A stretch of 64,000 nucleotides of DNA. Origin: Bacillus suaedaesalsae. GTDB taxonomy: Bacteria; Bacillota; Bacilli; Bacillales; SA4. Of this stretch, positions 1-7,936 are shown piece after piece. A model generated the notes under the pieces. The model had not been told where the DNA came from. It made no database searches and saw only the letters and a list, made by a program, of their open reading frames with translations. Each line of letters begins with the position of its first letter. Positions within the stretch are counted from its first letter, which is position 1. The position numbers were made by a program, and so were the translations under genes. Where the stretch lies: positions 1 through 64,000 of the forward strand of contig NZ_JAFELM010000045.1 in assembly GCF_016890225.1 (NCBI RefSeq), written 5' to 3'.

Positions 1-2
1 GT

Positions 3-547
3 TTTGATACATTTGGTTCTGAAGGTCTTAAAGAATCCTCAACTTGGAAAAGGTACTCGAAGGAAATAAAGCTTTTAGCTGTTAGTGATTATCTGTCTGG
101 TAAATACTCTTTACTTGAGGTTGTCAAAAAGTATGAAATATCAAGTCATTCCGTCCTCCACGAGTGGATTAAGAAGTATAATACTCATAGAGATTTAAAG
201 GATACGTCAAAAGGAAGGACGAGCTCTATGACTAAGGGAAGAAAAACAACTTGGGAAGAACGAATACAAATTGTACTTGATTGCTTGGGGAGCGGAAAAG
301 ATTATCAAGAAGCAGCTAATACTTATAATGTTTCTTATCAACAAGTCTATCAATGGGTTAAGAAGTATGAAGTGGCGGAGATGAAGCACTAAAAGATAAA
401 CGTGGTATTAAGAAAGAAGAAGCTAAGCTTACTCCAGAAGAGAAAATCGAACTTCAAATGAAAAAGTTAGAAAGAGAAAATGAACGGTTACGTGCGGAGA
501 ATTTATTCTTAAAAAAGTTAGAGGAGATCGAAAGGAGGCGAAAATAA
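3..547 (+). pseudogene. IS3-family OrfA (helix-turn-helix), frameshifted
   Basis: The reading frame is open from base 3 and encodes two successive HTH-type segments (about residues 10-55 and 80-125), the DNA-binding part of an IS150-type transposase. It hits a stop at 390-392. The expected continuation (GGDEALKDKRGIKK, then a leucine-zipper-like stretch ending in ENLFLKKLEEIERRRK) is present in another frame and stops at 545-547. One G appears to have been lost in the G run near 374-376. The N-terminus lies outside the window. Unless this is a sequencing error, the element is unlikely to make full OrfA or OrfAB. Confidence 0.8.
511..517 (+). promoter_or_regulatory. Programmed -1 frameshift heptamer A AAA AAG
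   Basis: In the orfA frame the bases read A AAA AAG, and a one-base backward slip leads exactly into the orfB frame (KKVRGDRKEAK...). This is the canonical IS3-family slippery site for the OrfAB fusion. Confidence 0.75.
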
Positions 548-1425
548 GCCTAATCCGATTTGAGGATAAGTATATCGCTATTCAGGAGCTTCACAAAAAT
601 GAGAATTTAAGCATTAGTTTACTTTGTGAGATCGCTGAAATTGCACGTTCTGCATACTATAAGTGGCTTAACCGTACCCCTTCTACCCGAGAAATACTGA
701 ATGAAGAAATCATTAAAGAGATGAAAATTCTCCATAAAAAGGTTGATAACACCTTCGGCTACCGACAAATGACGCTTCATATGAACAGAATGTTTGAGGA
801 GAACCTTAATCATAAAAGAATTTACCGATTAATGAAAGTGGCTGGTTTACGCTCTGTCATTAGGATTAAGAGGAAACAATATAAACGTTCTACACCTCAA
901 CATGTGGCAGACAATATATTAAATCGAGAATTTACCGCGGAAAAACCAAATGAAAAATGGGTTACGGATGTGACAGAATTTAAGTATGGTCAATCAAAAA
1001 AGGCCTATTTAAGTGCGATTCGTGACCTATATGATGGTTCAATCATAAGTTATGTTCTAGGACATTCTAATAATAACCAACTTGTATTTAAGACACTTGA
1101 CCAAGCTACAGTACTATTAGCTGCGGAAAAACCACTTATCCATAGTGACCGTGGATTTCAGTACACCTCTAAAGGATTTAAACGTAAAATAGATGCGGCG
1201 AATATGACACAAAGTATGTCACGAGTTGGTCGGTGTATTGATAATGGACCAATGGAATCCTTTTTTGGAACACTAAAATGTGAGAAATATTATTTGCATA
1301 AATATAAGACTTTTGAGGATCTTTCTCTTGCGATAAATGAGTACATTCATTTTTATAATCATGAGAGATACCAAAAACGATTAAACGGCCTTAGCACTAT
1401 GGAATATAGAGCTAAAGCCGCTTAG
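511..1425 (+). CDS. IS3-family transposase OrfB (DDE integrase domain)
   Basis: Catalytic half of the transposase. No ATG lies in frame before 721, yet the frame is open and clearly homologous back to about 514, so OrfB is probably made by -1 frameshifting on the A AAA AAG heptamer at 511-517. An HTH_21-like segment precedes the rve core. The DDE triad is visible: Asp in KWVTDVTEF, Asp in IHSDRGFQY and Glu in NGPMESFFG. The C-terminus has the usual YNHERYQKRLNGLSTMEYR ending. This ORF itself is intact; the defect of the element is in orfA. Confidence 0.85.
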   Translation, partial: KKVRGDRKEAKISLIRFEDKYIAIQELHKNENLSISLLCEIAEIARSAYYKWLNRTPSTREILNEEIIKEMKILHKKVDNTFGYRQMTLHMNRMFEENLNHKRIYRLMKVAGLRSVIRIKRKQYKRSTPQHVADNILNREFTAEKPNEKWVTDVTEFKYGQSKKAYLSAIRDLYDGSIISYVLGHSNNNQLVFKTLDQATVLLAAEKPLIHSDRGFQYTSKGFKRKIDAANMTQSMSRVGRCIDNGPMESFFGTLKCEKYYLHKYKTFEDLSLAINEYIHFYNHERYQKRLNGLSTMEYRAKAA

Positions 1426-1497
1426 ATCCTTTTTATTATTTCCACTGTCTACTTGACAGGGGGCAGTTCAATCTCGATGCTTGTCGTTTCCTTTATT

Positions 1498-2859
1498 TTA
1501 ACCTTTATGTGTTGCTTCTTCTTTCTTCCACTTTTTCCTCATTATTAACGTTACAATTCCAATAACCCCCAAGAAAGCAAAACTAACGAAAAATCCAATT
1601 CTGCTTACTTTCTCAAACATCGTACCACTAATGGCAAGTAGTATTAACAGTATTCCGAGAATCCGTAAAAACTTATCTGTAGCCGTTAGTTTTTTCATCA
1701 CACGCTTAAACGAGAATAAAATAAATAACCAAGTATATAAAAGCATTAAACCCGCTGCTGTAGTTAAATATTCATAAATCTTATCAGGTAGTAATAACGA
1801 AACAACAATTGACACGATTAACCCACCAACTGTTAATAATAGTGCAGCAATTGGGAGCTTCTTTTTCCCTTTCGTTGTTTGAAAAACCTTTGGTGCATCT
1901 CCGTCTTCAGAAAGTGTTACGATCATGTTCGTCACTCCATAAAGAGCTGCAACCATTGTAGAAAACCCACCGATAATAAGAACGGCATTAAAGACATGTG
2001 GTACAAAAGGCAAATTATAACCTTCTAGCGCTGTCATAAATGGACTTTGCTTCGTCGAAAACTTATCCCAAGATAACAGTGTAATGGCAAGACCTAGTGA
2101 AAGAAGATAAATCGTCGTCAATAGAATGAGCATGATTTTCCCTGATTTAGGAGCATCTTTTGGCTCTTTTAAATCAGATGCCATAATCCCCATTACTTCA
2201 ATTCCTCCGAATGCATAAAAAGCATAAATTAACGCAGTCCAAAATCCTTTAAATCCATTAGGGAATATTTCACTATACGTTTTCTTTATGCTGACTTCCT
2301 TTTCTCCATCTATAACACCAAAGAGTGCAAGTGCGGCAATGATTATAAACATAAATATAGCTGCAATTTTTAATATTGCTAATACATTTTCTACCTTTTT
2401 AAAACTACTTACACCCGCAAGTATTACAATAATACCTAACACTCCATAAATAAGTGTAAGTAGCCATAATGGAAAATTATCAAACCAAAACCTAGTGAAG
2501 AGCCCTAAGGCAGTTAGCTGACTTCCCATTATTAACATTTCCGATGCCCAATACACCCATCCGTTACTAAATCCTGCCCATCGTCCAAATGCTTTTTTAG
2601 CATAAGATCTAAAGGAGCCTTTTTGCGGATCATCTGCTGTCATACGAGCTAGTGCATTAAATACAATATATGTTGCTAGTGCGGCAAGTAAAAAGGAAAT
2701 AAGTATAGAAGGTCCGCTTGTCTTTATCGCTAAACTAGAACCTAGAAAAAAACCAGTACCGATAATACTGGCAACGCCAAGGAGAGAAAGCTGCCACCAT
2801 TTTAAGCTTCCCTTTTTATCGTTAGACGAGTTTGCATCCTTAGATTGACTTTGTGTCAT
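1498..2859 (-). CDS. APC-family amino acid permease
   Basis: Integral membrane transporter of about 453 residues with roughly twelve hydrophobic segments. The N-terminal signature SLLGVASIIGTGFFLGSS matches the substrate-binding unwound first helix of amino acid-polyamine-organocation transporters. An in-frame ATG exists 48 bases upstream (2907), but the ATG at 2859 follows a GGGAGA ribosome site at good spacing and is preferred. The substrate cannot be told from sequence. Its 3' end faces the insertion sequence, and no terminator was found before it. Confidence 0.85.
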   Translation of the reverse strand: MTQSQSKDANSSNDKKGSLKWWQLSLLGVASIIGTGFFLGSSLAIKTSGPSILISFLLAALATYIVFNALARMTADDPQKGSFRSYAKKAFGRWAGFSNGWVYWASEMLIMGSQLTALGLFTRFWFDNFPLWLLTLIYGVLGIIVILAGVSSFKKVENVLAILKIAAIFMFIIIAALALFGVIDGEKEVSIKKTYSEIFPNGFKGFWTALIYAFYAFGGIEVMGIMASDLKEPKDAPKSGKIMLILLTTIYLLSLGLAITLLSWDKFSTKQSPFMTALEGYNLPFVPHVFNAVLIIGGFSTMVAALYGVTNMIVTLSEDGDAPKVFQTTKGKKKLPIAALLLTVGGLIVSIVVSLLLPDKIYEYLTTAAGLMLLYTWLFILFSFKRVMKKLTATDKFLRILGILLILLAISGTMFEKVSRIGFFVSFAFLGVIGIVTLIMRKKWKKEEATHKG

Positions 2860-2941
2860 ATTATATCTCCCATCTATCAAGCTTATAAATACATGGGTAT
2901 TATTCACAAATCAAAACAGAAGCATTCATCTTACGAGATAA

Positions 2942-2971
2942 CAAAAAAAAGATCCAATGTTAGAGGATCTT
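2942..2971 (-). terminator. Intrinsic terminator of the 59-aa gene
   Basis: On the minus strand, AAGATCC/GGATCTT arms are followed by a run of eight T. It overlaps the stop codon of the small basic protein gene. Confidence 0.8.
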
Positions 2972-3149
2972 ATGCACCAGTTTTTCTTCTTTGGTTATTA
3001 GGTTTTTTTGTATGCTGACTCTTCATTTTTTGAGTCCCAGTACCACCTTGTTTGCTGTTTGAGTTCCCATTTTCATTAGCTTGTTTCTTATTCGCAAGTT
3101 GCTGTTTAATTGCTTCTTGTAAGCTGATTTTCTTTTTTTCAGTTGTCAT
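2970..3149 (-). CDS. Small basic protein, unrecognised (59 aa)
   Basis: The ATG at 3149 sits nine bases after AAGGGA; the upstream in-frame Met codons lack a ribosome site. The product starts with a short predicted helix (ISLQEAIKQQLANKKQ) and then becomes disordered and rich in Asn, Gln, Lys and Gly, ending in basic residues. It has its own terminator. No family is recognised; the composition resembles small spore-associated proteins, which is inference only. It is divergent from the gene at 3277. Confidence 0.6.
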   Translation of the reverse strand: MTTEKKKISLQEAIKQQLANKKQANENGNSNSKQGGTGTQKMKSQHTKKPNNQRRKTGA

Positions 3150-3276
3150 TTTGTTCATTCCCTTACACTTTAATGAATTACATTGATAGAATGTATTTTG
3201 TTTTTGATAATTATCCTTCAGTGTATAATAATATAGAAAGCATAAACTGTAAATAAGAAAAAGACAAGGTGATGAA

Positions 3277-3582
3277 ATGTTTACAATTACAGAATACACA
3301 GTTGAACTAATGGATGATCCATTCAAAATTCTTCAAGGCAATCGCTATGAATTTATGTTACAAGTCAGTGTAGACGAAGAGGATGATTTATATACTGAAA
3401 AGGGTGTTTATTTGAGAGTTATTTTTACAGTTGATGGTGAAACAAAGAAAATATCTCAATCTTCATTTCACGAAAATTCCACTGACCGTTATTTAGAATT
3501 CGAACTCGAAGATGATGAGGAAAAATTGGTCTTTGACTTCTGTTCAACTCACTACGAACCGATAGAAGAAGAAGCAAAATAA
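3277..3582 (+). CDS. Small acidic protein, possibly DUF6509-type
   Basis: A 101-residue soluble, strongly acidic protein (VDEEDDLY, ELEDDEEKLVFDF). The ATG follows an AAGGTGATGAA ribosome site. The opening FTITEYTVELMDDPFKIL and the segment GVYLRVIFTVDGETK recall a conserved Bacillus family of about 95-100 residues which I believe is DUF6509; the attribution is from memory and the function is unknown. No predicted membrane or signal segment. It is the only plus-strand gene before 6.2 kb apart from the IS. Confidence 0.65.
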   Translation: MFTITEYTVELMDDPFKILQGNRYEFMLQVSVDEEDDLYTEKGVYLRVIFTVDGETKKISQSSFHENSTDRYLEFELEDDEEKLVFDFCSTHYEPIEEEAK

Positions 3583-3774
3583 TTCCAAATTCAATTGCAG
3601 CTTCTAGTTACGAGCAAGATTATTGGTTGGACTAGTTCGTCTAAAGCAATCATTTCAATTTGATCTCTTTAAATAGAGTTATGTTTTGATAGCATATTTT
3701 TACCTCAAATATATTCTCCTTCTATTTTAAAAGTTGAATGTGTTAAAAAACAGACCTAAATTTTTTATATACTG

Positions 3775-3897
3775 ATTGTAGCGGAATGGCACTCGACTCC
3801 TGCGGGAGCAGTGGGACAGGTGAGACTCATGCAGGCGGTAACGCCGAGGAGGCTCACCGCCCCCCCGAGGAAAGCAAGTAGCCGGAGCGGAGATCAC
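3775..3897. repeat. GC-rich intergenic palindromic repeat, near-intact core
   Basis: This 120-base stretch is far richer in G and C than its surroundings and folds on itself: GGTGAG near 3819 pairs with CTCACC near 3855, and CTCCTGCGGGAG pairs within itself. Related but decayed cores occur at about 21535, 22657, 25802 and 43580. It resembles a GC-rich intergenic repeat common in Bacillus-group genomes. It occupies most of the gene-free stretch 3583-3957. Confidence 0.75.
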
Positions 3898-3916
3898 TTA
3901 GTTAAACAGAAAAACA

Positions 3917-3960
3917 TAACAAGAAGAAAGCCTCCAAAATCGGAGGCTTTCTTCTTGTTA
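3917..3960. terminator. Strong bidirectional terminator
   Basis: A 19-base-pair perfect stem (taacaagaagaaagcctcc and its complement) with a six-base loop. It lies at the 3' end of the minus-strand gene 3958-4347 and overlaps its stop codon. Confidence 0.85.
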
Positions 3961-4347
3961 TACGTTTTTACCATCTTCAATGATGTGGTACATGAGATGA
4001 GCTAAATGATGGATTGGTCCATATTCTTCTTCTTCCTCATTTACCTCTTCATTAAATTCAAGGTCATTTAAGTAAAGCGCTGTAAACTGATAGAAATCCT
4101 TCAGTTCAAACTCAAAGCAAGCTACTGGATCTTCACCATCTTCTTCATATTGAAGAACTAAATAATGTTCTTCTCCTTTTTCGTCTTCTGCATCAAAATA
4201 AACAAAAAAGCCTACGTTAGTATCAAGCTCAAATAAATGTCTTGTTCCTCCAGCAGTGACAACATTAAAATCCTCTTCTGTTAACTTTTTAACATTCATT
4301 GGCTTTACTTCGTCTTCTTGATGAAACGTAACTGTAAATGATTGCAT
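3958..4347 (-). CDS. Acidic cytosolic protein, unrecognised (129 aa)
   Basis: Soluble acidic protein with a mixed alpha/beta pattern and a run of five Glu near residue 108. The C-terminus has HHLAHLMYHIIEDG. Two adjacent ATG codons follow AAGGAGG; the second (4347) has the better spacing. No catalytic motif or membrane segment is visible. It has a strong terminator and stands alone. I do not recognise the family. Confidence 0.7.
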   Translation of the reverse strand: MQSFTVTFHQEDEVKPMNVKKLTEEDFNVVTAGGTRHLFELDTNVGFFVYFDAEDEKGEEHYLVLQYEEDGEDPVACFEFELKDFYQFTALYLNDLEFNEEVNEEEEEYGPIHHLAHLMYHIIEDGKNV

Positions 4348-4430
4348 CATTATTCCTCCTTCATATGTATTGCATAAGCCTATCCAACTTAATAGAGATT
4401 GTCAAATGGGGTATACAAAATATAAAAATA

Positions 4431-4456
4431 AAGAGACAGCATTAATACTGTCTCTT
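4431..4456 (-). terminator. Terminator of the MprF-like gene
   Basis: AAGAGACAG/CTGTCTCTT arms followed on the minus strand by TTTATTTTTATA. It overlaps the end of the coding sequence. Confidence 0.8.
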
Positions 4457-5582
4457 AACTGACTCTTTTTAATACTTGGAGTAGCGCAGGTTTTCTTCTC
4501 TTATTATAATTCATATGGATAAGTGCGATGATACGAAGCATCACTCCAAGTATTGTTGTCTTTTGATACGCAATGTAACGAGGTTCCCAATGCGTGGCAA
4601 ACTTCGATTTATATTCTTTTAAACCTTTAAATTTATACAACTTCTCTCCATGTTCGTACATGAGATTAGCTGCCCATTCATAGAGTGTTGCAGGTTGGTT
4701 AGTAGGTTTTACATTTGATAAAGGTGCCATACCTAAACTACAGTAGTCGTATCCTTTTTCCTTTGCCCATAAAAATATTGAAGTAAACAACACATCCATC
4801 GTTCCATTAGGGCTGTCTGGAATATATCTCATTAAATCAATATGGATATTTTGCTCATTTTTATACGTATGACTAGGTAGTGTAGCAAAAGCAATAACTT
4901 TACCATCAGAATTAATTATGACGGCAATCGGAAAGCGGGATATATAATCTTTGTCAAAATAGCTTACCGAAAAGCCTTTTTCATTTCTATTACCTAACCA
5001 TAAGTCAGAAACTTCCTTAATTTCAGCTAAAATTTTTTCAGAGTGAGGTGGTTGCAATACTTTACTGTTAAATCCATTTCTTTCAAATTTATTTCTGCTC
5101 GTTCTAAATTTAGCAACCTGTTTACCTTCTAGCGTAAATGAAGGCAAGAATACCTTAGCTTCTTCACCAATTTTTATTATTTGATAATTTAGATTCCTAT
5201 ATATAGACATGTATTGAGAAGATATTTGATAAAAAATCGGACGATGCACCAGCTTTGATTTACATTTTTCTTCTAGTTCTTTTAGTGCAGAGTCATAAGA
5301 TGCTTCGTCACCGATTGGGTCACCAAGTACCACTACTTTTCCCGCTATTTTCTGAAGGCTAAAATACACCGATTTATTTTGATTCCAAAAACCAAATTTA
5401 TCATTCAAGAACATCAAGTGTGATAAAAAATGTCCACCATAATTTGTGACAAATCCAAAGAGTTCTAAATAGTTTGGATCATAGAAAGTATCTTTTGTTT
5501 GTTGTAAATAGAGATATAAGAAGGATCCACTAAAAACAATTATAGTAATTCCTATAATTGAATAAATTAAGGTCTCTGTCAT
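4455..5582 (-). CDS. Stand-alone MprF-type aminoacyl-phosphatidylglycerol synthase domain (DUF2156)
   Basis: 375 residues: one N-terminal membrane helix (about residues 5-26), then a tandem acyltransferase-like fold matching the C-terminal catalytic half of MprF. Visible family motifs are HFLSHLMFLNDK, GDPIGDE, DLMRYIPDSPNGTMDVLF, CSLGMAPLSNV and YKFKGLKEYKSKF...WEPRYIA. In full MprF this domain moves an amino acid from aminoacyl-tRNA to phosphatidylglycerol, and an N-terminal multi-helix flippase translocates the product. The flippase part is absent here and upstream DNA holds no remnant. Substrate amino acid unknown. Ribosome site AGGAGGAG just upstream. Confidence 0.85.
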   Translation of the reverse strand: MTETLIYSIIGITIIVFSGSFLYLYLQQTKDTFYDPNYLELFGFVTNYGGHFLSHLMFLNDKFGFWNQNKSVYFSLQKIAGKVVVLGDPIGDEASYDSALKELEEKCKSKLVHRPIFYQISSQYMSIYRNLNYQIIKIGEEAKVFLPSFTLEGKQVAKFRTSRNKFERNGFNSKVLQPPHSEKILAEIKEVSDLWLGNRNEKGFSVSYFDKDYISRFPIAVIINSDGKVIAFATLPSHTYKNEQNIHIDLMRYIPDSPNGTMDVLFTSIFLWAKEKGYDYCSLGMAPLSNVKPTNQPATLYEWAANLMYEHGEKLYKFKGLKEYKSKFATHWEPRYIAYQKTTILGVMLRIIALIHMNYNKRRKPALLQVLKRVS

Positions 5583-5718
5583 AACTCTCCTCCTATGCGA
5601 TGAATACTAAAGTAATATACCATAAGCTTAGGTGGAGTGGTGTAATAATTTTTTTGGCAATTAATATATCACTATAATCAGAGCTGGTTAAACTAGTCTC
5701 GATCAAACATAATTAAAG

Positions 5719-5755
5719 AAAAGGCAACTTAATGTTTCCATTCTAGTTGCCTTTG
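5719..5755 (-). terminator. Terminator of the 115-aa gene
   Basis: AAAGGCAACT/AGTTGCCTTT arms with a 15-base loop, followed on the minus strand by TTCTTTAATT. Confidence 0.7.
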
Positions 5756-5790
5756 TCTACAATCTCAAATTAGTTAAATTGGATGATTTT

Positions 5791-6138
5791 CTACCATCTC
5801 AATGTCATCGTTAATTTACAACAATCTGTTTCTTCAACTTGATCATGAAAAACCATTGTGAGACCGTCTGGATTAAATGTAGGAGTTACTTTTGAATTGA
5901 GACCTGTAGATTCAATAAGCTGTTCAACCTTGATCGTATTTGATAATTGTGCAGCTGACATCACATCATGTGCAAAGGCTTTAGAATCTGCTAAACGGTC
6001 TAATACTTTTGAAGCATCCTTCATTAACCCTCTAAAAGTAGTGGCAGATTCTGAAAACTTAGTTGAGTCAACATCTGGATATTCACGTATTGTATTTACA
6101 CTAAAACCAAATTGTTGATAATTCCTAATTACTGACAT
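5791..6138 (-). CDS. Unrecognised soluble protein (115 aa)
   Basis: Starts at an ATG behind a strong AGGAGGGG site. The sequence is a helical N-terminal two-thirds (SATTFRGLMKDASKVLDRLADSK...) followed by a short beta-like end with adjacent cysteines (EETDCCKLTMTLRW). No signal peptide, no membrane segment, no family recognised. It stands alone between two terminators and is divergent from the gene pair at 6274. An open frame on the opposite strand (5858-6118) is its shadow. Confidence 0.65.
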   Translation of the reverse strand: MSVIRNYQQFGFSVNTIREYPDVDSTKFSESATTFRGLMKDASKVLDRLADSKAFAHDVMSAAQLSNTIKVEQLIESTGLNSKVTPTFNPDGLTMVFHDQVEETDCCKLTMTLRW

Positions 6139-6273
6139 AAATTCCCCTCCTATAATTCTTTCCTTATCAATGTATGTAAGATGCTTGGTTAGGCTTACGA
6201 CATTTCGATATATATATGCATAAGAATAGTTTTAGTTATGAAAACGGATGCTAAGAGAATGGAGGTGAAGGAA

Positions 6274-6468
6274 TTGAAAGGAAACAAAAAAATGCCTGAT
6301 TTTGACTCATTGTCCGATCGTCTAGTTGCAGAGCATACTCATGAACCAATCTTTGCAATAAAAACAAATTTAGACCCTAAATCCTCTAGTGAGGATAATC
6401 CCTATTACAATAACGTTACAAATAGTGAAGAAAAGAAGAAGCTTGATGAATTTTTTGGACAATCATAG
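6274..6468 (+). CDS. Small hydrophilic protein, unrecognised (64 aa)
   Basis: A TTG start at 6274 is chosen because GGAGGTG lies six bases upstream; the ATG at 6238 has no ribosome site. The product is charged and probably partly disordered, with the segment MPDFDSLSDRLVAEHTHEP and a Lys/Asp-rich end. It is 13 bases upstream of the CsgA-like gene and shares its terminator, so the two probably form an operon and may be sporulation genes. Confidence 0.6.
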   Translation: MKGNKKMPDFDSLSDRLVAEHTHEPIFAIKTNLDPKSSSEDNPYYNNVTNSEEKKKLDEFFGQS

Positions 6469-6481
6469 GAGTTGAAGATAT

Positions 6482-6730
6482 ATGGATACAACTTTAGGTT
6501 ACTTAAGAGAAATCCTCTCTAATTACACGGATAAACATGCAATCTCTAGAGAAATTTATAAGAAACTTGAATCAAAATTAGATGATGAGATATCTTTTGT
6601 GCGATCATTAGATCAAGAACAAACTCAGTTTTTAAATGATATATTACCTCAGGAAATTGAACACGCGCTTGATGAGCAAGATTTCCCACGTACGTCGGAG
6701 CTTAACCATATTTATGAACTTCTTATCTAA
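6482..6730 (+). CDS. csgA: CsgA-like sigma-G-dependent spore protein
   Basis: 82 residues, all-helical and acidic. MDTTLGYLREILSNYTD at the start and the end (FPRTSELNHIYELLI) match my recollection of B. subtilis CsgA, a forespore protein of unknown role that is also 82 residues. Ribosome site AGGAG at ten bases. It forms a pair with the 64-residue gene upstream and is followed by an intrinsic terminator. No convincing sigma-G promoter could be fitted by eye. Confidence 0.65.
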   Translation: MDTTLGYLREILSNYTDKHAISREIYKKLESKLDDEISFVRSLDQEQTQFLNDILPQEIEHALDEQDFPRTSELNHIYELLI

Positions 6731-6732
6731 TG

Positions 6733-6756
6733 CCACCTTATCAAGGGTGGTTTTTT
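6733..6756 (+). terminator. Terminator of the csgA-like operon
   Basis: CCACCTT/AAGGGTGG arms with a short loop and six T. Confidence 0.85.
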
Positions 6757-6832
6757 CGTTTCACTTAATACGTTCTTATTAGAATTGGTTGTACATATAT
6801 TGCAGTAAAGGACGTAAAAAGGAATGGTTTCT

Positions 6833-7402
6833 TTGAATGAACGGATATGTGCGGTAACAATTGGCAGTCTTCTGATTGGGATTGGGATCAATGCATTCAT
6901 CATGCCACACCACTTAATGGAAGGTGGGATGATCGGAATTGGGTTGATTGCTAAATATAAATGGGGCCTTGAGCCAGGCTTAACGATCATTATATTAAGT
7001 ATACCAATTTATATATTTACGTTTTTATATAATAAAACACTATTTTTTAGAAGCATACACGGACTGTTACTGTCTTCTTTCTTTATTGACATGTTAAGCC
7101 CACTTCGGAGTACATTTTCTCTTCCTATGATTAGTAGTGCCGCTTTAGGTGGGGCTTTGATTGGTGTAGGGATTGGTCTCATGTTACGATATCAAACAAG
7201 TACAGGTGGACTAGATTTATTAGCTCAGGCATTATCCATTGCCTTTCTTATGAATGTCGGTGTTATTATTTTTCTATTTGATTTTTCGATTATTTTAGCC
7301 GGGAGCTTATTAATTGAGAGTACTTCTTTACTGTTCTCATTAATTGCCGTTTGCTTTGTAGCCATTTTCACTACACTATGTACGTATTCCTACATAAAAT
7401 AA
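6833..7402 (+). CDS. YitT/YczE-type membrane protein without C-terminal DUF2179
   Basis: About 189 residues with five or six hydrophobic helices. The motifs LIGIGINAFIMPHHLMEGG and LMLRYQTSTGGLDLLAQ correspond to the paired Gly-rich signatures of the YitT family, seen also in the YpjC-like protein at 34124. It stops right after the membrane part and lacks the soluble DUF2179 domain. A TTG at 6833 is nine bases after AAAAGGA and is preferred; the ATG at 6824 almost abuts the ribosome site. Function unknown, possibly small-solute transport. Confidence 0.75.
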   Translation: MNERICAVTIGSLLIGIGINAFIMPHHLMEGGMIGIGLIAKYKWGLEPGLTIIILSIPIYIFTFLYNKTLFFRSIHGLLLSSFFIDMLSPLRSTFSLPMISSAALGGALIGVGIGLMLRYQTSTGGLDLLAQALSIAFLMNVGVIIFLFDFSIILAGSLLIESTSLLFSLIAVCFVAIFTTLCTYSYIK

Positions 7403-7474
7403 ACTCTGTTAAGCAAGTACAACCTCCACCTTTCATTGTAAAAATAAACACAGTCATTCATTCAACGTCAAAAT

Positions 7475-7504
7475 AAAAAACGTCAAAATCATTTGACGTT
7501 TTTG
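7475..7504. terminator. Convergent terminator
   Basis: AAACGTCAAA/TTTGACGTTT arms with A and T tracts on both sides, between the YitT-like gene and the facing YozQ-like gene; it can serve both. Confidence 0.75.
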
Positions 7505-7506
7505 TA

Positions 7507-7698
7507 TTATTCTTGTTTTCTAGGTATTGCAGTAGATTTGTCATCTAATTGATCAATTTCACCATCAATCGTGCCTTCCATATACGTATCACTTGCTTGT
7601 TCATGCGTCATTGCAAGTCCCGCTTCAACCTCAGATGCTTTTTGATAATAGGATGGATCATATTGTTTCCCAGCTATATTTTCACTCTTTTCCTTCAT
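7507..7698 (-). CDS. YozQ-like DUF4025 small protein
   Basis: 63 residues from the ATG at 7698, eight bases after AAGGTG; a GTG nine bases further upstream is possible. The hydrophilic sequence with QYDPSYYQKASEVEAGLAMTHEQASDTYMEGTIDGEID matches, from memory, the short DUF4025 family that includes B. subtilis YozQ. Function unknown. It is monocistronic. Confidence 0.65.
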   Translation of the reverse strand: MKEKSENIAGKQYDPSYYQKASEVEAGLAMTHEQASDTYMEGTIDGEIDQLDDKSTAIPRKQE

Positions 7699-7786
7699 AC
7701 GAATCACACCTTTTCCTCTATATTCTTGTATATCCTTTGTATCAAGTGAACAAAATATTCAAGAATTGTTACTGGAGGTGCGGTTT

Positions 7787-7936
7787 ATGAAAAAGAGTTC
7801 ATCATTTTCTACTAAAAAATTTAGTGATACAAATATTGAAGAAGTTAAAAGATTAAATGCTCAATCCGGACTATCTTATAACGAAGTTTTTTCCTTACTT
7901 GCTAAACGATATAATGAAAATCAGTCTAAAGAGTAA
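7787..7936 (+). CDS. Very small protein, gamma-SASP-like tail motif (49 aa)
   Basis: ATG at 7787 with a strong GGAGGTG site eight bases upstream. The 49-residue product contains KKFSDTNIEEVKRLNAQSG followed by a short helix and a charged end. The phrase TN-x-x-x-V-K-x-x-N-x-Q-S resembles repeats of gamma-type small acid-soluble spore proteins (SspE), a weak similarity only. Its last 11 bases overlap the end of the converging MFS gene. Confidence 0.6.
   Translation: MKKSSSFSTKKFSDTNIEEVKRLNAQSGLSYNEVFSLLAKRYNENQSKE

Larger units (their letters stand above)
1..1470 (+). mobile_element. IS3-family (IS150-type) insertion sequence, right part
   Basis: The window opens inside an insertion sequence whose left end lies outside. 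It carries overlapping orfA and orfB, an A6G slippery heptamer between them, and a DDE integrase-type OrfB. The right end is placed at about 1470, where the sequence ends in cagggggcagttca; the reverse complement begins TGAACTGCCCCCTG, which looks like an IS3-family terminal repeat. The stop codon of the neighbouring permease gene is only about 28 bases further on. The target duplication cannot be checked because the left end is missing. Confidence 0.88.

Noticed and set aside
3811-4005. 64-residue plus-strand ORF across the repeat and terminator
   Set aside because: It runs through the GC-rich repeat and the 19-base-pair terminator stem and has no ribosome site; the composition is that of the repeat.
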